From positions 1 through 64,000 of the forward strand of contig DIZC01000083.1 of NCBI GenBank assembly GCA_002429315.1: a stretch of 64,000 bases of DNA, in the 5' to 3' direction. The position numbers were made by a program, and so were the translations under genes. The DNA is from Alphaproteobacteria bacterium UBA6038 (GTDB taxonomy: Bacteria > Pseudomonadota > Alphaproteobacteria > Micropepsales > Micropepsaceae). Each line of letters starts with the position of its first letter. Positions within the stretch are counted from its first letter, which is position 1. The notes beneath the pieces are model-generated. The model saw only the letters and a program-made list of their open reading frames with translations. It did no database searches and was not told the origin of the DNA. Below are positions 60,514-64,000 of the stretch, piece after piece.

Positions 60514-61241
60514 GTCTCCCAACGCCGCTTGAACTTCATGTTGAAACCATCGCCGGGATTGATCGTCATCCCCGGCCACACGTTCCACAGCCCCGCATCG
60601 ATCGTGGTCGGTGCGAGATCGGTGCGCTTGGACCAGTCGAGCTCTGCGCCAAGCGCATCGATTCCGCTCCCCACGCCGCCAAGCTCCCAATAGACGAGAT
60701 ATTCGTCGCCCGCGCACGCGATCGCACCGTCGATGCCGTTCCTCTGGATCGTGCCGAGCGCGGCCGCGATGCCAGCACGGAAATCGTCCGGCCTCTTTGA
60801 TGCAGGCCGTCCACCCAGAAGATGACGCACCGGGCCATGCATCCAGTCGGCGGGCTTGTCGATCAGATAGACCGGCTTTTCGGAAGCCAGCGATCCCGCG
60901 AACAACGTCGGGAAATCGGCGCCGCTCGGCGGGCGATACACTGCGCCATGCGTGAGCGTGTAAGTTCTGACCGCGAGCGTCTTGAAGCCGTCGGTGTAGG
61001 TGTCCTGCGAATCCCAGAACAGGATTGCCGTTTCGTCGGGCACGGAATCCGGCTTGTCCGGAAGACCGCAAGGCACCGACGGCAGATAACCTTCAAGGCC
61101 GACTGCGATCTGCATCTTCACTGTCGCGGGCACGAAGACGGTGCCGAGCTTGGTGAAGAAATCCGCCTGCGCCAGGCTTGGGGCCCGATAACCGCGCCAT
61201 ACGCGAACGGCATTGGGCGGTATGGAAAAAGCCGCGCTCAT
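60510..61241 (-). CDS. Operon paralogue 1, unknown function
   Basis: A 243-aa partner of the following gene, with the same VRVWRGYRAPS, LGTVFVPATV, PADWMHGPVRHLLGGRP and CAGDEYLVYWELGG segments and a C-terminal GMTINPGDGFNMKFKRR. I recognise no family. The conserved His, Asp and Trp residues in both copies could form a binding pocket. It starts 12 nt after the nucleoside phosphorylase-like gene, with GAGAA-type ribosome-binding sequence. Confidence 0.7.
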   Translation of the reverse strand: MSAAFSIPPNAVRVWRGYRAPSLAQADFFTKLGTVFVPATVKMQIAVGLEGYLPSVPCGLPDKPDSVPDETAILFWDSQDTYTDGFKTLAVRTYTLTHGAVYRPPSGADFPTLFAGSLASEKPVYLIDKPADWMHGPVRHLLGGRPASKRPDDFRAGIAAALGTIQRNGIDGAIACAGDEYLVYWELGGVGSGIDALGAELDWSKRTDLAPTTIDAGLWNVWPGMTINPGDGFNMKFKRRWET

Positions 61242-61253
61242 CGTTTTCTCCTG

Positions 61254-62444
61254 TCAGCCGATGTCCATCAGCGTCGCCCAGGTCGTGAGCACGCTGTTGA
61301 GGCTCGTGTAGAGTCCAAAGGTTTCGTAGATCAGGCCCGACCAGCGCTTGCGGACATCGGGCGAAAGGTCCTGACCGTTCGCGCCTTTCGCCGGTACGAT
61401 CGGGTCGGAGACGTTGCGGATGAACGAGCAGTTCACGCCCATCTCGACGCAGACCTTCGCCAACACCGCGTCGTCCATCTCCAGGAAGCTGTATTTGCTG
61501 TCGGCGCTGTCCGCGATGAAATAATAATCGGTGGACAGCAGTGGGATGTCCTGCATCGGCAACACGTCCGAGACGAGCAACCTCTCCGGCAGCAGCGCGG
61601 AATTGATCACGTCGTCCAGCATTACGGCATCCGATCCCGGGACCTGCGCATGGAGCTTTTCGATAAGCGCCTGCAGCGCCGGATAGGTCACGACATTGGC
61701 GAGCGAGAAGAACAGATATTCTCGCGTGTCGTGGATTCGCGATTGCGGCGCAAACCAATTGCTGCAGGAGAATGTCTTGCCGTTCAGGTCGAAATAGGCA
61801 CTATTGATGTCGGACTGGAGTTCGATAGCGCCGCAATTGGTGACGATGACGTCGCCGAGTTTCTGGTCGAGCCGCGAGCCGCCGGCTGTCCCCGTGGAAT
61901 AGAGATAGCGCGGGCTCGCTTCGCGGATGATGCGCGCGGTCATCTCCGCCACCGCCGAGAAACCTGGCGCATGCGCCAGATGCGCGTTGGATTTGAACAG
62001 CAGAACCTTCAGCGGTCCGCCCTTGGACTGAATCTCCACGAGATTGTAGGAGCCCCATAGTGGCGGCGGTGGCGCGGGCGGCTTGGTCAGTGCCGGATTG
62101 ATGGCGAGCAGCGGCGGGGCTGTCGGCGGTGTAGCGGGCGGCGGTGGAGGTGGCGGGATCGGCGGCGCGTCCGCGACGTAGAGATACCAGCCGTTCTCCC
62201 AATCGCGCGCGCTCGGAAGTCTGGTGCCATTCGAATTAAGGAATACGTGATCGAACGCCGACCACTCTGCCGTTGTCCAGGTGATCACCGCCGCATCGGC
62301 CTCGGGCAACGGCGCATTCGGTCCGCCATAAGCGAAGTCGAGCGCCCGCGGCGCCGCGGCGCCGATCCGCCGCCAGTCTACGACGGGAAGCGGCATCGGG
62401 TCGATCGAAGCGGGCGCTGCGGCAATATCCGAATAGCGCGACAT
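61254..62444 (-). CDS. Nucleoside phosphorylase-like protein with Pro-rich linker
   Basis: A 396-aa protein, first in the operon. Residues 1-92 are unrecognised, 93-128 form a proline-rich linker, and the rest looks like the PNP/UDP phosphorylase superfamily: LVEIQSKGGPLKVLLFKSNA, YLYSTGTAGGSRLDQKLGDV (184-189 TGTAGG), SFLEMDDAVLAKVC and FIRNVSDP. These enzymes split nucleosides with phosphate or water; related domains serve as NAD- or nucleotide-depleting effectors in defence systems. The ATG at 62444 has GGAGGATT upstream; the frame is open to 62471. Confidence 0.72.
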   Translation of the reverse strand: MSRYSDIAAAPASIDPMPLPVVDWRRIGAAAPRALDFAYGGPNAPLPEADAAVITWTTAEWSAFDHVFLNSNGTRLPSARDWENGWYLYVADAPPIPPPPPPPATPPTAPPLLAINPALTKPPAPPPPLWGSYNLVEIQSKGGPLKVLLFKSNAHLAHAPGFSAVAEMTARIIREASPRYLYSTGTAGGSRLDQKLGDVIVTNCGAIELQSDINSAYFDLNGKTFSCSNWFAPQSRIHDTREYLFFSLANVVTYPALQALIEKLHAQVPGSDAVMLDDVINSALLPERLLVSDVLPMQDIPLLSTDYYFIADSADSKYSFLEMDDAVLAKVCVEMGVNCSFIRNVSDPIVPAKGANGQDLSPDVRKRWSGLIYETFGLYTSLNSVLTTWATLMDIG

Positions 62445-62800
62445 AGAATCCTCCGGTTGACGCGAAAACAAAGCAACACAGTAAATCGACCACTAGGGGG
62501 CGAGCCTTCTCAAGCCCCCGCACTACTCCCTATTATACCTCACGAAAGGCCCGCGTCTCCACGATACACAAGGTTTTGTGCCGTGGTCGAGGAAAATTGG
62601 AGACAACAAGCGCGGAGTTTGGCGTTTTTTTCTCGTACTCCCAAGGACCAGGGGCTAGTTGATATTTCGAGGGAACAACAAAATACTACGATAGTAGGGC
62701 TCGGTTGTCAGTCATGAGTGCTGACTTTGCCTTATGCGATTTGGATCACACGATTATGTATGCTCGGGCCGCGTACTGGGCATATTCGGCGATTATGCAC

Positions 62801-62829
62801 TTGACACACCCATGCTTGTTGCCTACGTT
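62801..62829 (+). promoter_or_regulatory. Promoter upstream of the intact transposase
   Basis: TTGACA (62801-62806), 17 bp, TACGTT (62824-62829), 27 nt before the transposase ATG. A consensus -35 with a moderate -10. Confidence 0.55.
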
Positions 62830-62855
62830 ATGAGGGTCAAAAATGGACCTTTGCC

Positions 62856-63818
62856 ATGGATATCAGTACCCTTGCGGCCTATGTGGCAGACGAAGCCAAG
62901 GCCACTGAGCTAGTCGAAAAGAAGCTGTGGCCGAATGGTCCGGTTTGCCCGTTCTGTGGGGCCACGGATCGAATCAGCCGCCTGACTGGCGTTCGCACGA
63001 AGAAGACCAAGAAGAACCCCGATGGCGTAGAGCGGCATGGCCTCTGGAAATGCTACCACTGTCGCAAGCAATTCACCGTCCGCGTCGGGACCATCTTTGA
63101 GGACAGCCATATCCCGCTGAGCAAGTGGTTGTTCGCGATCTACATGATGTGTAGCTCTAAGAAGGGTATTTCGGCGAACCAACTTATGCGCGCCCTGAAT
63201 ATCTCCTACCGCTCGGCGTGGTTCATGTGCCATCGGGTTCGCGAGGCAATGTCGCAACAGCCATTGCGCGGGATGCTTGGTAGTGGCGGCGACCAGATTG
63301 TCGAAATTGACGAAACATTCATCGGCGGCAAAGCCAAGAACAACCTTCACAAGAACCGCACGAACAAGGCTGGCAAGAAGATCGCGGTTATGACGCTTGT
63401 GGATCGAGAGGGCGATGCAAGGACGTTCGTGGTTCCGAACACAAAGAAGGGAACGCTACAGACGATTGCGCGCCCATTGATCGATGGTGGCGCAAACATC
63501 GTGACGGACAGCCACCTTGGCTATTCTGGGATCAAGAAGCACTTCCGTTCGCACCACACAGTTGATCACTCGAAGGAATTTGTGCGCGCGATCATCTTCC
63601 ATACAAACTTTGCGGAGTCGTACCACTCGCTGTTAAAGCGTGGCCTGATCGGCACTTTTCATCATGTGAGCGAGCAGCACCTTCCCGCGTATCTTCGAGA
63701 GTTTGAATTCCGGTGGAATTCTCGCAAGGTGAGCGATAGCGACCGTACTGATAGTGCTATTCGCGGCGCACGCGGAAAGCGTCTAATGTATCGGCGTCCA
63801 GTGGCGCACGCTTCCTAG
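62856..63818 (+). CDS. IS1595-family transposase, intact
   Basis: A 320-aa transposase. The N-terminal zinc ribbon shows CPFCGATDRISRLTG and WKCYHCRKQFTVRVGTIFED; the DDE-type ISXO2-like domain has IVEIDETFIGGKAKNN, NIVTDSHLGYSGIKKHF and NFAESYHSLLKRGLIGTFHH. Full length with an upstream promoter. It opens in the opposite direction to the remnant at 49.6-50.1 kb; the two are related but clearly not identical. I could not define its terminal inverted repeats. Confidence 0.93.
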   Translation: MDISTLAAYVADEAKATELVEKKLWPNGPVCPFCGATDRISRLTGVRTKKTKKNPDGVERHGLWKCYHCRKQFTVRVGTIFEDSHIPLSKWLFAIYMMCSSKKGISANQLMRALNISYRSAWFMCHRVREAMSQQPLRGMLGSGGDQIVEIDETFIGGKAKNNLHKNRTNKAGKKIAVMTLVDREGDARTFVVPNTKKGTLQTIARPLIDGGANIVTDSHLGYSGIKKHFRSHHTVDHSKEFVRAIIFHTNFAESYHSLLKRGLIGTFHHVSEQHLPAYLREFEFRWNSRKVSDSDRTDSAIRGARGKRLMYRRPVAHAS

Positions 63819-63960
63819 CGGTGGACTGTGGGTCCTGTGGGAGCGGGGGCACGTTATCGCGTTGCTTCGCATACGGATAATCAATGAACCGCTTATCTGG
63901 CGTCCACCCTTGCGGTGTGGGTTTGGCCTTGGTTTTCGCATTCAGCTGCTTGAGAGACAT
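63757..63960 (-). CDS. Possible small protein antisense to transposase end
   Basis: A 67-aa frame (MSLKQLNAKTKAKPTPQGWT, then PDKRFIDYPYAKQRDNVPPL) whose last 20 codons lie antisense to the transposase 3' end. The ATG at 63960 has a weak GAAGG-like site upstream. The upstream two-thirds have protein-like composition; it may be a gene cut off by the IS insertion. Low confidence. Confidence 0.3.
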   Translation of the reverse strand: MSLKQLNAKTKAKPTPQGWTPDKRFIDYPYAKQRDNVPPLPQDPQSTARKRAPLDADTLDAFRVRRE

Positions 63961-64000
63961 CTGATCAGCCTTCCCGGTTGTATTCGCCAGTGTAGTAGTG

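Noticed and set aside
49597..63818. Composite transposon bounded by two IS1595 copies
   Set aside because: The copies differ clearly in sequence, one is badly truncated, and no matching terminal repeats or target duplications were found.

Overview
The window reads as a piece of an alphaproteobacterial chromosome (high GC, probably Rhizobiales or a neighbouring order). The clearest marker is the block at 2.6-8.1 kb: tRNA-Thr, a 57-aa basic protein, murA, a DUF2948 protein, a UPF0262 protein, infA, maf, an RNase E/G, yacG and tRNA-Phe. This order is typical of alphaproteobacteria, although hisD and the low-molecular-weight phosphatase often found in it are missing. Left of it lie a DUF3768 gene, a tyrosine integrase and the 3' half of an initiator tRNA with phased integrase-type repeats.

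A genomic island of about 32.6 kb is inserted at the 3' end of tRNA-Phe. Its ends are a 14-bp direct repeat of the tRNA tail (8091-8104 and 40686-40699), and a matching 14-bp arm-type sequence lies inside each end. It starts with a P4-type integrase and carries a replication-relaxation protein, a VirD4/TraG-like ATPase and three frameshifted mobile-element genes (P-loop protein, large serine recombinase, ParB). Its cargo is: (i) a minus-strand operon encoding a secreted SNase-like nuclease, a secreted sialidase-fold/VWD protein, a LodA-like quinoprotein oxidase fused to a VWA domain, and its LodB-like flavoprotein; (ii) a divergent operon with a promoter/dyad, a short Cys-Cys protein and two adjacent radical SAM/SPASM enzymes; (iii) an RHS locus with a 2330-aa exported RHS protein, a probable immunity lipoprotein, a displaced RHS core-plus-tip cassette and a second probable immunity gene.

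Between 40.7 and 50.5 kb the chromosome is patchy: a broken secreted protein, an IS fragment, a frameshifted PAS_5 protein, a LuxR solo, a TPR histidine kinase, then a 57-aa peptide gene followed by a strong terminator and two related genes with cupin-like and HEAT-like features. Next come a histidine kinase cut short at its N-terminus, an IS1595 remnant and a DUF3489 fragment.

From 51.1 to 62.4 kb there is an accessory module. Two plus-strand genes (HExxH peptidase, MBL hydrolase with a histone-like tail) converge on a seven-gene minus-strand operon. Its genes overlap by 4 nt or are separated by about 10-12 nt: nucleoside phosphorylase-like protein, two tandem paralogues, metallophosphoesterase, propeller-like protein, Cys-rich protein and VioB-like ferritin. 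I do not know this combination as a described system. An intact IS1595-family transposase closes the window.

Three candidates for undescribed biology stand out: the radical SAM pair with its short Cys-Cys partner, the 57-aa peptide with two cupin/HEAT proteins, and the operon containing the VioB-like ferritin. All functional links are inferred from sequence motifs and context; no database search was possible.
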